From assembly GCF_002097535.1 (NCBI RefSeq), contig NZ_CP020772.1, positions 2,604,001 to 2,668,000 on the forward strand: a stretch of DNA of 64,000 nucleotides, given 5' to 3'. This document shows, one piece after another, positions 25,179-35,674 of this stretch. Position numbers and translations under genes: made by a program. Within the stretch, counting starts at the first letter, position 1. Each line of letters begins with the position of its first letter. The notes beneath the pieces were generated by a model that was not told the origin of the DNA, searched no databases, and worked only from the letters and a program-made list of their open reading frames with translations. Source of the DNA: Halobacillus mangrovi. Lineage in GTDB: Bacteria > Bacillota > Bacilli > Bacillales > Halobacillaceae.

Positions 25179-26039
25179 TTGGAGGAAAAGTTTTTTAAAA
25201 GTCCGAATACCTATATTGGCCTAGTTAAGATAAAAGTCCAGGATCTCGAAAGATCGATTCAGTTCTACCAGGACGTCATTGGTTTTCAGGTTTTCAAACA
25301 GACTAAACGGAAAGCTCATTTAACAGCAGACGGATCATCCGTACTGCTAACGATTGAACAGCCAGAATTTGTGAAACCACTACAAACATCGGCGACAGGT
25401 CTTTATCATTTCGCATTATTAGTACCTACCCGAAAAGACCTCGCAAAAATTCTCCACCATCTTTCGAAAATTGGCATTCGCTTAGGATCATCCGATCACC
25501 TTGTAAGTGAGGCTCTCTACTTAAGCGATCCAGATGGAAACGGTATTGAAATTTACACAGATCGTGACTCTGAAAAATGGATTTGGAATCAAACCGGAGT
25601 AAAAATGGCCGTGGATCCAATTGACACCAATGATTTACTAAGCGAACTAGAAAACAGAGATTGGCAAGGTTTACCGTCCCATACTAAGATGGGTCATATT
25701 CATTTGCATGTGGCGGAGTTACAAAACTCACAAACTTTTTATGAAGCCCTAGGATTCGAAGTCGTAAGTCGTTTAGGAAATCAAGCTTTATTTATGTCTA
25801 CAGGCGGCTATCACCATCATTTAGGATTGAATACGTGGAAAGGTATTCATGCACCTTCAGCTCCAGAAGATAGTGCTGGATTAAACGCCTTTTCCATTAT
25901 TTTTCCCAATAAAGAAAAGAGAGAGATCGCGGCTCACCAATTGGATTTTCTAGACTACCCCGTTATTAAAGAGCCAGAGTTTTATAGAACAGAAGATCCA
26001 TCTGGCAACAAAGTCCATATGTTAGTAAAGGAAACATAA
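25179..26039 (+). CDS. catE: Catechol-2,3-dioxygenase CatE (VOC family)
   Basis: This 286-residue protein has two glyoxalase/bleomycin-resistance (VOC) modules, each with beta-alpha-beta-beta-beta units: HxE-type ligands in GLYHFALLVP and IHLHVAEL, DPDGNGIEIY, and YHHHLGLNTWKG. These match B. subtilis CatE (285 aa), an extradiol dioxygenase that protects against catechol. The TTG at 25179 has GGAGGG 8 bases upstream and gives the family length; the longer frame to 25113 has no ribosome site. A hairpin at 26041-26069 follows. Confidence 0.88.
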   Translation: MEEKFFKSPNTYIGLVKIKVQDLERSIQFYQDVIGFQVFKQTKRKAHLTADGSSVLLTIEQPEFVKPLQTSATGLYHFALLVPTRKDLAKILHHLSKIGIRLGSSDHLVSEALYLSDPDGNGIEIYTDRDSEKWIWNQTGVKMAVDPIDTNDLLSELENRDWQGLPSHTKMGHIHLHVAELQNSQTFYEALGFEVVSRLGNQALFMSTGGYHHHLGLNTWKGIHAPSAPEDSAGLNAFSIIFPNKEKREIAAHQLDFLDYPVIKEPEFYRTEDPSGNKVHMLVKET

Positions 26040-26040
26040 A

Positions 26041-26072
26041 AAATGTTCTCCCATCTGAGGAGAACATTTTTT
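26041..26072. terminator. Bidirectional terminator between catE and antiporter
   Basis: AAATGTTCTCC (26041-26051) pairs with 26059-26069, with a T run after it; it lies between convergent genes. Confidence 0.85.
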
Positions 26073-26078
26073 AAACGA

Positions 26079-27299
26079 TTAGGATGGTTTTGTTATTCCT
26101 AACTTTTGAATCAAAGGTTTTATCGTCAACCCTTGGACAATGAGTGAGAATAGGACAACGGAGAAAGTGAACAACAAGACTTGTTCTCTGCCTTCGAACT
26201 CCATAGGAAGACTTAAAGCAAGCGCAATAGATAAACTCCCTCTTAAGCCTCCCCAATTTAAAAGAACTCTTTCTCTAGAATTCAACTCTTTGATCCAACC
26301 TGTACTTATATAAAGGGCAATGGTACGGCCGATTAACACAATCAAAATGGCAAGTGCGATATATCCCCAGTTACCGGCGAAGTCAATATTCCGAATTTCA
26401 AGCCCGACCATAAGGAAAATTAAAGAGTTAGCAATGAGCGTAATGACGTCCCAGAACGTATTGATATTCGTCCGCGTCTCGTTCGACATCCCGATTTTCG
26501 CCCCATAATCGCCAAAAACAAACCCTGCCACTACAACAGCAATAACCCCTGAAGTATGGAAATGCTCAGCAATAAAATAACTTCCGAAAAATAATAGCGC
26601 ACTAAAGGCAATCTCAAGTGGATAATCATCAAAAATACGGATAATCTGCGAAAAAATGAATCCCAGCAGCAAACCGATCAGCGCGCCGCCGATCGCAAAC
26701 TTAAGAAAAAGCAAGATACCACTGCCAAGACCCGCCCAGCCCATTTCGATATACGTTAACAAATAGATGCTGGCAATTTTAAAGAGAACCACAGCAATTC
26801 CATCATTGAACAAGGACTCCCCTTCCATAACTGTGGAAAGCTTTTGAGGAACTCCAAGGGATTTGAAAATGGATAGCACACTAATCGGGTCTGTTGCACT
26901 CATTAGTGCAGCGAACGTGAATGCTACGGCGAGCGGCAGATCTAGCAAGTAATAGGCTCCGGCTCCAATACATATGAACGATAGGAATGTCCCCACAAAT
27001 GCCAGCCCGAGCACAGGCTTCTTCTGACTATATAAGTGATGAAAGGGTAATTTTAACGTGGCATCACCTAGTAAAATCGGTAGAAACAAAGAGATGACGG
27101 TCGCCTGAAACACTTCCGATTGAGTTATGTAGAATTCTGCATCTTCAATGATCGGAAAATTCGTCAGACCTAAAATTAAGCCGACGATAACTAGAGCGAT
27201 TGAATAAGGTTCTTTTAAAAGCTTGGCTATTCCGATGACGGTTACTGAAATAGCTAAAAGAATGAGAATTTGAATAAAAGCATCGTGAAATTCGTGCAT
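26079..27299 (-). CDS. CPA1-family Na+(K+)/H+ antiporter
   Basis: This 406-residue protein has about 12 membrane helices. The ion-site motif AALMSATDPISVLSIFKSLG (Thr-Asp-Pro, near residue 130) and NWGGLRGSLSIALALSLP (near 355) are characteristic of NhaP/CPA1 exchangers. It would extrude Na+ (or K+) in exchange for H+ at the cytoplasmic membrane, which is fitting for a halophile. There is no C-terminal regulatory domain. The ATG at 27299 has GGAGGG 5 bases upstream. Confidence 0.9.
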   Translation of the reverse strand: MHEFHDAFIQILILLAISVTVIGIAKLLKEPYSIALVIVGLILGLTNFPIIEDAEFYITQSEVFQATVISLFLPILLGDATLKLPFHHLYSQKKPVLGLAFVGTFLSFICIGAGAYYLLDLPLAVAFTFAALMSATDPISVLSIFKSLGVPQKLSTVMEGESLFNDGIAVVLFKIASIYLLTYIEMGWAGLGSGILLFLKFAIGGALIGLLLGFIFSQIIRIFDDYPLEIAFSALLFFGSYFIAEHFHTSGVIAVVVAGFVFGDYGAKIGMSNETRTNINTFWDVITLIANSLIFLMVGLEIRNIDFAGNWGYIALAILIVLIGRTIALYISTGWIKELNSRERVLLNWGGLRGSLSIALALSLPMEFEGREQVLLFTFSVVLFSLIVQGLTIKPLIQKLGITKPS

Positions 27300-27329
27300 A
27301 ATCTCCCTCCATTTACAACTAGTATCCAT

Positions 27330-27773
27330 ATTGTGTCACATTTTACCTACGTTTAGTATTCAATATGGTTCCCAAAAAAACAATTCAAACAAAAAACGCC
27401 CTCAGCAAGAGCGTTCTTCAACTATTTAGCAGGATTCTGAAAGACTTGATTTCGAGATAGCTTAAGTTAAGAGGTTTTCGTTACGATAAGTAGATGGAGG
27501 AGGTACAGGAAAAGGCTCGCTTCCGTGGGCATGCGTTGAGCCTCCTCGAGCTTTCTCTCTGCGAGGTCTCATATGGCATGCTCATCACACAGAAGTCTCC
27601 CCATTTCTCGGGTCAGCATCATCATATCATCATTTTAGCCAGAAATCGGTGTAACTATCTTCAACTAGTGATATATTAGTTCAATAATGTACTTAACTGA
27701 ACACGCGTGTCTTCAATTCGATATACTTAATGTGCTCTAGTTTGGAATAAGACCCTTCTCATTCCTATTGAGT
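27330..27773. other. Intergenic region with a weak terminator and repeat remnant
   Basis: AACGC...GCGTT around 27395-27415 next to an A run may end transcripts from the acylase gene on the minus strand. A diverged copy of the GC-rich repeat, in the opposite orientation to 50655-50750, covers about 27490-27610 (GCTCGCTTCCGTGGGCATGC, GAGCCTCCTCGAGC). No gene was seen. Confidence 0.5.
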
Positions 27774-27947
27774 GGGTCCGTTCATGACAGAATAGATGGG
27801 TTGGCTGTAAAACGGCTCCTTCTCCCGCGGGAGAAGGAGCTAGGCGAGACCCCACAAGGAGCACAGCGACTGAGGAGGCTTGCCAGTTCCCCCGCAGGAA
27901 AGCGAGTCGTTTTCCTGCCAACCCTATACCTCTCGAGTAACGGACCC
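27774..27947. mobile_element. Foldback (MITE-like) palindromic element
   Basis: Nested perfect inverted repeats span this element: GGGTCCGTT (27774-27782) with 27939-27947; GGGTTGGC (27798-27805) with 27917-27924; AAAACG (27809-27814) with 27908-27913. An inner 12-bp hairpin (GCTCCTTCTCCC, 27815-27826, with 27829-27840) lies within. The interior (CGACTGAGGAGGCTTGCC, GCAGGAAAGCGAG) resembles the copies near 24.6, 27.55 and 50.7 kb. There is no transposase and no open frame with a ribosome site. Mobility is inferred only from the structure. Confidence 0.7.
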
Positions 27948-28010
27948 CAAGAAAATCTCGAAACCAATTTTCAAGATATTAGATAGAACCGAATAATTTT
28001 TAAGCGGCTT

Positions 28011-30401
28011 TTATGAAGCAGGGGACAAGATTAGTGATTGTCCTTCATAATTATCCGTTTTAGTTAAATGGTAATCCCCTTCTACCCAATCATCGAGCTG
28101 GTCGTGGTACCAATTACTTTTCAAATGACCAGATTGACCAGGGCCAACAATATGATAGGCCTCTTTCATATTTTCTAAATCAATAATAAACCTCCATGAT
28201 GCGCCATGATTGACAAGTCCATTCTCTTTGAATCCAGCTGCTCTGACAGTCACTCGACTGCCGCTTACTGGCTGAGGATCTCCAGGATTAAAGAACCTTT
28301 CCAAATAAGAAATACTTGAAAGTGGATGAGTAAATTCAACTTCATGGTATTCTCCCCACTTCCAAGAGGAAGGATCCTCTCCATATTTCTCTGATAGATT
28401 CCTTATTGTCATGGTATATGCTGAGGTTAATGCGTTTTCTATTCCGCCAGCTTCTTCGATCCATTTTGATTCTTCTCCATTACGAACTTTTCTCAATAGT
28501 TCATCAGTCGTTTGACCGGCCCCGTGAAAAAGATCCATCATTTCAGCTGGAAGCTCATCTTCATAGAGTACCTTCTGGAGATTCAGCATCCACCGATGAA
28601 AAATCAGCGGTTGTGGTAAATCACGTTCATCTTCTCTATTCCACTCCTCCATCAAGGCGAGTCCATCCTTTTCAATACCAGCCAATTCGGATCGATTAAT
28701 CCTTTCTAACATTAAAGGAACAAACTCTTCGGCCTGCAGATTCTTCACGTCCATTTGCATATCCATTACTGTTTCTTCATCCAGTTGATCGTTCGCTTCT
28801 ATCATTTGCGAGATTCGTTCATAACGATAAGGCTGGGCCCAGTTGTGACTGATATGATAGGGGTAGTTCTCATCAGTCACTTTGTTGTTGGCTGTTGCAA
28901 CATAGCCTATTTCGGGATTCACTGTTTTCGGTAATTCCTCAAAAGGAATATAGCCTTGCCATAAATTTTCATCTTCCCATCCTTTCATTGGAAGCAAAGC
29001 ATCATCAGGATTTTCATATATTGGAATTCGACCATTGGCTTTATAGGCGATCGTTCCATCTTTACTTGCAAATACAAAGTTTTGCGCAGGAGCCAGAAAC
29101 TTTTCTAACCCTTTCTCAAATTCATTCCAATTAGCTGCTTTATTAATATCCAGAACGGCTTCCAGCTCTGTTGTGGCGTCAAGAGCTGTCCAGCGAAGCG
29201 ATAAAACGGTGTCTTTTCCGCTTTGTTCTGCGAATTCGCTAATCACTGGCCCGTGCCTTGTTTCCACCACTTCATAGGCGATCGTTTCCCCTTCTTTTAC
29301 TTGAATCGGTTCATCAAATACTTGGGCTTTTTCCCATTCTTCTTCAAAAAGAAATTGATGAGGGTTTTCTGGGTTCCTTTTCTCTAAATAAAGCTGCTGT
29401 ACATCCGGTCCTACGTTGGTGACTCCCCATGCTACGTGATCGTTGTGACCAAGTATAATGCCGGGTATGCCTGCAAATATCACCCCAGAAACATTATATT
29501 CTGGTGAACGGAGATGCATTTGATACCAAATTGAAGGGGTAGCAAGACCAAGATGCGGATCATCAGCAAGCATAGGAGCCCCTGAAGCAGTTCGATCCCC
29601 GCTAACCACCCAATTGTTGCTCCCATTGAATTCATGTGGCAACGTAACTTCTTCAAAGCTTGCCGCTACATTGACGATCTCTGATTCATCCAAAATGGTC
29701 GGGGCACCTTTTGGATAGTCAGGAAAAAGTTCATAGGCTTTCTCTTCCGGATATTGGGAAACCAAATAATAATTGAACGCCTGTCTCTCCCAATGACCAC
29801 CCAAGTCAAAGGCCATGTATTTCCCTATAGTTAAAGAGTCAATAGGCGTCCATGGCTCAGGTGATATCCCCATAAGAGCAAATTCCGGTGGAAGACGCTT
29901 TTCTTCTTTTGCTTCTTCCATATACGCATTCACCCCATCTGCATAGGCTTGTAAAATAGTTACGGCATCTTGTGAGTACACTTCCAAAGACTTCTCTGCA
30001 GCTCTCCTTAAACCTAAGGTTCGAAAGTACTTGTCCTGATTTACAGTCGCCTCACCCACCACTTCACTCAATGTTCCCGAAGCCTGTCTTCTTGCAAGTT
30101 CCATTTGGAATAATCGATCCTGTGCCTGTACATAACCCTGGGCCCTAAACAAGTCCAGAGAATTCTCAGCTTGTATATGAGGCACTCCGTCGTCATCCCT
30201 TATCACCTCTACAGGTTTTTGCAGTCCTTCAAGCTGTACTTCTCCCTCTAGCTCAGGCAGACTGCGATTTATGTAAACGTTTACAAAAATAACAACACTA
30301 ACGACCAGCAAACTAATGATTCCGAGCGTGACTAACGTCCATTTTTTCCACCTTCGCTTTTTTGGCTGTTCAGCATTTACCGTTCTTTTCGCTGTTTCCA
30401 T
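28011..30401 (-). CDS. Penicillin acylase-family Ntn hydrolase, membrane-anchored or secreted
   Basis: This 796-residue precursor has a basic N-terminus (KKRRWKK) and a membrane segment (about residues 20-42), with no lipobox, so it is anchored or secreted. The family motif NGSNNWVVSG places the autoprocessing nucleophile at Ser261, with an alpha chain before it and a beta chain of about 535 residues after. DDGVPHIQAEN and AQDRLFQMELARRQASG are typical N-terminal blocks. Members cleave beta-lactams or acyl-homoserine lactones; the substrate here is unknown. The ATG at 30401 follows GGAGGGAAGGAT; the longer frame to 30476 lacks a ribosome site. It is a single-gene unit. Confidence 0.9.
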   Translation of the reverse strand: METAKRTVNAEQPKKRRWKKWTLVTLGIISLLVVSVVIFVNVYINRSLPELEGEVQLEGLQKPVEVIRDDDGVPHIQAENSLDLFRAQGYVQAQDRLFQMELARRQASGTLSEVVGEATVNQDKYFRTLGLRRAAEKSLEVYSQDAVTILQAYADGVNAYMEEAKEEKRLPPEFALMGISPEPWTPIDSLTIGKYMAFDLGGHWERQAFNYYLVSQYPEEKAYELFPDYPKGAPTILDESEIVNVAASFEEVTLPHEFNGSNNWVVSGDRTASGAPMLADDPHLGLATPSIWYQMHLRSPEYNVSGVIFAGIPGIILGHNDHVAWGVTNVGPDVQQLYLEKRNPENPHQFLFEEEWEKAQVFDEPIQVKEGETIAYEVVETRHGPVISEFAEQSGKDTVLSLRWTALDATTELEAVLDINKAANWNEFEKGLEKFLAPAQNFVFASKDGTIAYKANGRIPIYENPDDALLPMKGWEDENLWQGYIPFEELPKTVNPEIGYVATANNKVTDENYPYHISHNWAQPYRYERISQMIEANDQLDEETVMDMQMDVKNLQAEEFVPLMLERINRSELAGIEKDGLALMEEWNREDERDLPQPLIFHRWMLNLQKVLYEDELPAEMMDLFHGAGQTTDELLRKVRNGEESKWIEEAGGIENALTSAYTMTIRNLSEKYGEDPSSWKWGEYHEVEFTHPLSSISYLERFFNPGDPQPVSGSRVTVRAAGFKENGLVNHGASWRFIIDLENMKEAYHIVGPGQSGHLKSNWYHDQLDDWVEGDYHLTKTDNYEGQSLILSPAS

Positions 30402-30546
30402 ATCCTTCCCTCCACCCGCATAGTTAAGCTCATTATATCTTAAATATTCTGAAAGTAATATAAGAACGGTGGTCAATGTCGACCATCGAAACGATTAATT
30501 CAAGCAAAACACGGGTACATACATTCAGAACGCTTTGGAGGTGTTT

Positions 30547-31554
30547 ATGATGGAAATGATCAATATTAGCAATACGAAATTACAGGCGAGCCGCATCGGT
30601 CTAGGTACATGGGCAATCGGCGGCTGGATGTGGGGCGGTACGGATGAAGACCAGTCTATCCGTACGATCCATTCAGCGCTGGATCGAGGCATTAATTTTA
30701 TCGATACGGCACCCGCTTACGGCTTCGGCGGCTCTGAGGAGATCATTGGAAAAGCGATTCAACAGAAGGGGAATAGAGAAGAACTTTTGTTAGCTACCAA
30801 AGCAGGCATTGATTGGAACGATGATTCTGTATTCCGTAACGCCAGCAAGGAACGAATTCACAAGGAAGTGGAAGACTCACTGAAACGCCTGCAAACCGAC
30901 TACATTGACGTGTACCAGGTTCACTGGCCTGATCCTGTAACACCGATTTACGATACGGCCGAAGCACTCCACTATTTATATAAACAAGGCAAGATTAGAG
31001 CAATCGGTGTCAGTAATTTCAGTCCCGAGCAAATGGATACGTTTAGAGAAGCAGCTCCCATTCATACCTTGCAACCGCCCTACAATTTATTCGAACGGGA
31101 AATTGAAGATAAAACCTTGCCGTACACGCAGGAACATGACATTACCACAGTATCTTACGGCTCTTTATGCCGAGGAATGTTATCCGGTAAAATGTCCTCA
31201 GACAGAGAGTTTGAAGGCGACGATCTGAGAAACAATGATCCTAAATTCCAACAGCCAAGGTTCAAACAATATTTGAACGCCGTTCACGAGCTAGATCAGT
31301 TAGCCCAGAACCGTTATGGTAAACGTGTACTGCATCTTGCATTAAGATGGGTTCTCGACCAGCCTGGATCAGGCATTGCTCTCATGGGTGGACGTCGTCC
31401 AGGACAGTTAGATCCATTGGAAGAGATTGAAGACTTTAAAATCGATGAAGAGACGATGCACGACATTGATGAGATCTTGTTAAAACACATACAGGATCCA
31501 GTAGGTCCAGAATTTATGGCTCCGCCTGATCGACAGGAACTTGGGTTAAAATAA
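30547..31554 (+). CDS. Aldo/keto reductase
   Basis: This 335-residue AKR has the catalytic tetrad in FIDTAPAYGFGGSEE (Asp, Tyr), LLATKAG (Lys) and VYQVHWPD (His), and a TIM-barrel C-terminus with the NADP-binding GIALMGGRRPGQLDP. It is closest in pattern to the YqkF/YdbC-like group of Bacillus (WMWGGTDE insertion). The substrate is unknown. GGAGGTGTTT precedes the ATG at 30547; a second ATG follows directly. It is terminated by the hairpin at 31562-31586. Confidence 0.88.
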   Translation: MMEMINISNTKLQASRIGLGTWAIGGWMWGGTDEDQSIRTIHSALDRGINFIDTAPAYGFGGSEEIIGKAIQQKGNREELLLATKAGIDWNDDSVFRNASKERIHKEVEDSLKRLQTDYIDVYQVHWPDPVTPIYDTAEALHYLYKQGKIRAIGVSNFSPEQMDTFREAAPIHTLQPPYNLFEREIEDKTLPYTQEHDITTVSYGSLCRGMLSGKMSSDREFEGDDLRNNDPKFQQPRFKQYLNAVHELDQLAQNRYGKRVLHLALRWVLDQPGSGIALMGGRRPGQLDPLEEIEDFKIDEETMHDIDEILLKHIQDPVGPEFMAPPDRQELGLK

Positions 31555-31561
31555 TCATCGT

Positions 31562-31586
31562 AGCCGGACTTCTAGTCCGGCTTTTT
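31562..31586 (+). terminator. Terminator after aldo/keto reductase gene
   Basis: AGCCGGACT-TCT-AGTCCGGCT is followed by T5. Confidence 0.85.
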
Positions 31587-31657
31587 GATTTTAGGAAACC
31601 TTTATGAGAGAGTATTCGTACAAACAGTAGAAAGAGAAAAATTCAGGAGGTCCGCTT

Positions 31658-32134
31658 ATGGATATTATCATTTGGGTGATGATCATCGCCTGTTTTATTG
31701 CTAGCTTTGCCAGTGTTATTTTTCCGATTATTCCAGCACCGCTAGTCCTTTGGATCGGTTTTCTTGCATACTTTTTCTTCCTTGAAGGAGACCCGCTGTC
31801 TGCGTTTTTCTGGATTGGTATGATTATATTGACCGTTATCCTAATTGTTTCCGACATTATTGCGAATAGCTACTTCGTCAAAAGGTATGGAGGAAGTAAA
31901 TGGGGAGAACGGATGGCTGCTGTGGGGGTCATTGTCGGTTCTTTCATTATTCCGCCACTTGGTATTTTAATTATTCCATTTATACTTGTGATCGCAACAG
32001 AGCTGGTGCAAAAGCGATCTTCAAATGAGGCTTTTAAAGCCGCGATTGGCTCTTTGTTTGGCTTCTTGAGTGGAACATTGGCCAAGATTATTATTCAGAT
32101 CATCATGATCGTATGGTTCTTTTTAGAAATTTAA
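31658..32134 (+). CDS. DUF456 family membrane protein
   Basis: This 158-residue protein has four to five hydrophobic segments with the DUF456 pattern: an N-terminal FPIIPAPLVLWIGFLAYFF, a central YGGSKWGERMAAVGVIVGSF (glycine-zipper-like), and PPLGILIIPFILVIATEL. The function is unknown. AGGAGGTCCGCTT precedes the ATG. It converges on yjgD over a strong bidirectional hairpin. Confidence 0.8.
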   Translation: MDIIIWVMIIACFIASFASVIFPIIPAPLVLWIGFLAYFFFLEGDPLSAFFWIGMIILTVILIVSDIIANSYFVKRYGGSKWGERMAAVGVIVGSFIIPPLGILIIPFILVIATELVQKRSSNEAFKAAIGSLFGFLSGTLAKIIIQIIMIVWFFLEI

Positions 32135-32167
32135 TGAAGTAACTTACCAAAGAAAATACTCAATAAG

Positions 32168-32198
32168 AAAAGCTCAGAGCCATAAACTCTGAGCTTTT
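32168..32198. terminator. Bidirectional terminator between DUF456 gene and fdh operon
   Basis: AAAAGCTCAGAG (32168-32179) pairs with 32187-32198; the loop is 7 bases and the flanks are A/T-rich. Confidence 0.85.
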
Positions 32199-32246
32199 TC
32201 TATGTGGACCTATAAACTCTACTATCCATCATCTTGGAGTTTTTTC

Positions 32247-32714
32247 TTATTTCTGTCCCATTCCTCTTAGGAATTGAAGAAGCATTGTAATGCTGCGATT
32301 GATCTCGGGATCTTTCAATGCCTTTGCTAAATCAAAGATGCTCGTTTTCTGTTCAGGGCCATCAGCATTCATGGCTTCAAGTCCCTGGTTCAACCTATTG
32401 GACAAATCTCTCAATGCTTTCACATCGATTTCACCAAGTAAGAAAATGAGCTCAGGAAGATTTTCAAGTAAAGGAGTGTATCGATCCTTGCTGATTTCCT
32501 GGACAACATTTTCAAGTGCTTCTTTTTTCGTTTTCGTAAATGCGCTAGCGGTATCCAGGGTTCCTCCTTCATTTAACGCCTGAAGTAGATTGATCCCTTT
32601 TAAGATCGCTTCCTTATTGTCGGCAACCGCTTCCCGAACTTCAGCGGTGTCACTTTCCACCTGTTCCTCACGGGTTTTTTCATATTTTTTGATTTTAGTT
32701 ATTGATTTCGCCAT
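32247..32714 (-). CDS. DUF1641 protein, formate dehydrogenase partner (YjgD-like)
   Basis: This 155-residue soluble protein is mostly helical, with LEAMNADGPEQKTSIFDLAKALKDPEINRSITMLLQFLRGMGQ (in part) as the DUF1641 C-terminal core near residues 105-150. Its ATG overlaps the stop of the formate dehydrogenase gene by one base, as yjgC-yjgD pair in B. subtilis. The role in the complex is not established; assembly or electron-transfer partner functions are inferred from the constant pairing. Confidence 0.85.
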   Translation of the reverse strand: MAKSITKIKKYEKTREEQVESDTAEVREAVADNKEAILKGINLLQALNEGGTLDTASAFTKTKKEALENVVQEISKDRYTPLLENLPELIFLLGEIDVKALRDLSNRLNQGLEAMNADGPEQKTSIFDLAKALKDPEINRSITMLLQFLRGMGQK

Positions 32715-35659
32715 TACTGATCCACCTTATTTCCAGGGAATTCGTAATCATCGCGTTCCCATTTTTTCTCAACCTGGACACTGATTTGTGGTACAGGGTT
32801 CCCTCTTCTATGATTATTCGGCGGAATTGGTGATTTTCCTTTCTTTTTCAGTACTTTCATTTTTACAGCAATTTCTTTATACGCAGGTGTGTCGGTATCT
32901 TTATCAACACGGTTGTCTGTCAAGTAGTTGATGGCCGTTTTTCCTCGGCCACTTAAAGGTAAGAATAGCTCTTTCCCTTTAACCCGATCCGTGATCGTTA
33001 CAATTCCTGTTGCTTCGCCGGCTTCTGAAATCAGCTTCACTTCTGCTCCTTCCTGGATGCCGCGTTCTTTCGAAAGTTCCTCCGATACCTCGATGAAAGC
33101 CTGAGGTGTCTTCCTGACAATTCCTTCAATGCGATACGTCATATTGCCCTCGTGGAAGTGCTCAAGGAGCCTGCCGTTATTTACATGTAAGTCGTATTCT
33201 TCATTCGTATCATATTTCAACTCAAACGTAAGCGGATATAGCTTCGCTTTTTTATCTTCAAAAGGAAAACCTTCTGTGAACAACAACGGAGAATCTGTTC
33301 CATCTTCAGCAACTGGCCACTGCAACGACTTATAACCTTCCAGGAGCTCATAATTGACTCCAGCGAATAGTTTAGCAAGACTTGCAGATTCCTGCATAAT
33401 TTCAGATGGATGCTGATAATTCCAGTCGTATCCCATCTCTTTAGCGATCATCTGGATGATCATCCAGTCAGGGTACGTACCTTCTAACGGTTCAAAAGAC
33501 TGATAGAGTCGCTGAATTCTACGTTCGGTATTGGTAAACGTCCCTTCTTTTTCAAGACTTGGGGATGCCGGAAGAACAACATCTGCATATTCAGCCGTCT
33601 CCGTCAGGAACAAGTCCTGAACAACAAAGAAATCGAGTTTCTCAAGAGCGGCGGTCACATAGTTGATATTCGCATCGACGATCCCGGTGTCCTCGCCCAT
33701 GACGTACATGGAAGAAAGCTCTCCATCATGGATGGCCTTAATCATTTCGTGGTTGTCCATCCCGATTTTTTTCGGCAATTCGACGCCCCACGCTTTTTCG
33801 TAACGGGCTCTGACCTCTTCATCATCGACCTTTTCATACCCGGGGAAAAAGTTCGGCATACTTCCGAAATCACTGCAGCCTTGAACGTTGTTATGGCCAC
33901 GAAGCGGATAGGCCCCCGTTCCTGGCTTTCCGTAATTGCCTGTAATCAACAATAGATTCGAAATGGCTGTACTCGTATCACTGCCTCGCATGTGCTGAGT
34001 CACACCCATCGCCCAACAAACCGCGACGCTTTCTGCCGAACTGATCTCTTTAGCTAGTGCCTTTAACTCGTCGATTGAAATTCCTGTCATCTCTGAAGCA
34101 TACTCTAGTGTGAACGGTTCAAGACTTTCTCGATATTCATCAAAGCCATTGACCCATTCGTTAAGGAAACTCTTATTCTCCCAACCTTGATCGAGAATGT
34201 ATTTTGTAACTGCAGATAGCCAGACGAGGTCGGTGCCGGATTTCGGCTGATAGAAACGATCGGCTCGCTTCGCCATTTCATGTTTTCGAAGATCGAAGAC
34301 AAATAGTTTCTGATCAAACAGTTTTTGAGAACGCTTGATTCTTGAAGCAAGCACAGGATGAGATTCCGCTGTATTCGAACCGATCGTGATGACAAGTTTT
34401 GCACTGGCAATGTCATCGATGGAACCAGAGTCGCCTCCATATCCAACCGTTCTAAACAAACCTTTTGTGGCTGGTGCCTGACAGTAACGGGAACAGTTAT
34501 CAACGTTATTGGTTCCGATCACCTGGCGGGAAAGCTTTTGCATGACATAAGACTCTTCATTCGTTGCTTTTGATGATCCAATGAACGCAAGATGGTCAGC
34601 ACCTTTTTCTGCTTTGATCTCATTAAAGCGCTGAGCAACGTAGGAAATGGCTTCATCCCATTCCACCTCTTCGAAATAATCGCCACGGCGGATCAAAGGC
34701 TTCTGAAGGCGATCTTCACTATTGACGTAATCCCATCCGAATTTTCCTTTTACACAAGTAGAAATGCCATTGGCAGGTGATTGTGGGTGAGGTTCGACTT
34801 TCAGCACTTTCCGATCCTTCGTCCAAACATCAAAGGAGCAGCCAACTCCACAATACGTGCACACCGTTTTCGTTTTTTGGATACGCTCTTCCCGCATGGC
34901 TGCTTCTGTGTCGGAGACAGCGAAAAGCGGTCCATAGCCTGTTTCTACCTTTTTCGTCATCTCGATCATAGAACGTAAAATTCCTGGTTTTTGATCCGTT
35001 AAAAATCCCGCTTCGTGTTCCATCCCTTTTTCCATCATTGCGTTACATGGACAAACTGTCGAGCACTGTCCGCAATTCACGCAAGAAGACTGGTCTATCG
35101 GAACATCGTTATCCCAAATGACACGCGGCTCTTGACGTTCCCAATCAATCGTAAGTGTTTCATTTACCTGGACGTCCTGACAGACTTCAACACATCGTCC
35201 GCATAAGATACATTGATCAGGATCATACCGGTAAAAGGATCCAGAATCATCTATGTTATAGGAGGTTGGTTGGAACGGACGAGATTGATGCTCCAAACCG
35301 AAGTCCGCCATCGTATTATGAATTTCACACGAGCCATTATTATAATCACAAACCGTACAATACAGTTCATGCTTTTCCAGAATTCGGTCCAATGCTTCTT
35401 TCTGAGCTTTATGTACGTGAGGAAGCTGTGTTTGAACCCGCATTCCCGGCTCCACTTTCATACCGCAAGCTCGTTGAAGTTTTCCATTTACCTGAACCAA
35501 ACATGTATCACAAGTTTCAATTGGTCCTAACGATTCGTTGTAGCAGATTTGGGGAACATTTTCCCCTGTGGTATTGATGAGGTCCAATAAGTTTTGATTA
35601 GGATCCGCTAAATATTCATTCCCGTTTACCGTAACGACGGTGTGCTCTCTTTCTAACAA
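32714..35659 (-). CDS. Molybdenum-dependent formate dehydrogenase, YjgC/YrhE type
   Basis: This 981-residue cytoplasmic Mo-bisPGD oxidoreductase has an N-terminal 2Fe-2S ferredoxin-like domain ([15 protein letters not shown]), a His/Cys cluster ([15 protein letters not shown]), and two 4Fe-4S motifs ([11 protein letters not shown] and [13 protein letters not shown]). The catalytic part opens with [13 protein letters not shown]. The Mo ligand is a Cys in CSRYCQAPA rather than selenocysteine. The C-terminal molybdopterin-binding domain is complete. The length matches B. subtilis YjgC/YrhE (about 980-985). The start is TTG at 35659 after GGGGAG. It lies between fdhD and the DUF1641 gene. Confidence 0.92.
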   Translation of the reverse strand: MLEREHTVVTVNGNEYLADPNQNLLDLINTTGENVPQICYNESLGPIETCDTCLVQVNGKLQRACGMKVEPGMRVQTQLPHVHKAQKEALDRILEKHELYCTVCDYNNGSCEIHNTMADFGLEHQSRPFQPTSYNIDDSGSFYRYDPDQCILCGRCVEVCQDVQVNETLTIDWERQEPRVIWDNDVPIDQSSCVNCGQCSTVCPCNAMMEKGMEHEAGFLTDQKPGILRSMIEMTKKVETGYGPLFAVSDTEAAMREERIQKTKTVCTYCGVGCSFDVWTKDRKVLKVEPHPQSPANGISTCVKGKFGWDYVNSEDRLQKPLIRRGDYFEEVEWDEAISYVAQRFNEIKAEKGADHLAFIGSSKATNEESYVMQKLSRQVIGTNNVDNCSRYCQAPATKGLFRTVGYGGDSGSIDDIASAKLVITIGSNTAESHPVLASRIKRSQKLFDQKLFVFDLRKHEMAKRADRFYQPKSGTDLVWLSAVTKYILDQGWENKSFLNEWVNGFDEYRESLEPFTLEYASEMTGISIDELKALAKEISSAESVAVCWAMGVTQHMRGSDTSTAISNLLLITGNYGKPGTGAYPLRGHNNVQGCSDFGSMPNFFPGYEKVDDEEVRARYEKAWGVELPKKIGMDNHEMIKAIHDGELSSMYVMGEDTGIVDANINYVTAALEKLDFFVVQDLFLTETAEYADVVLPASPSLEKEGTFTNTERRIQRLYQSFEPLEGTYPDWMIIQMIAKEMGYDWNYQHPSEIMQESASLAKLFAGVNYELLEGYKSLQWPVAEDGTDSPLLFTEGFPFEDKKAKLYPLTFELKYDTNEEYDLHVNNGRLLEHFHEGNMTYRIEGIVRKTPQAFIEVSEELSKERGIQEGAEVKLISEAGEATGIVTITDRVKGKELFLPLSGRGKTAINYLTDNRVDKDTDTPAYKEIAVKMKVLKKKGKSPIPPNNHRRGNPVPQISVQVEKKWERDDYEFPGNKVDQ

Positions 35660-35674
35660 ATTAATCTCCCCTTT

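Noticed and set aside
27727..27986. Open frames of 60-72 codons on both strands across the foldback element
   Set aside because: GC-rich palindromes open frames on both strands; there are no ribosome sites and no coding signature.
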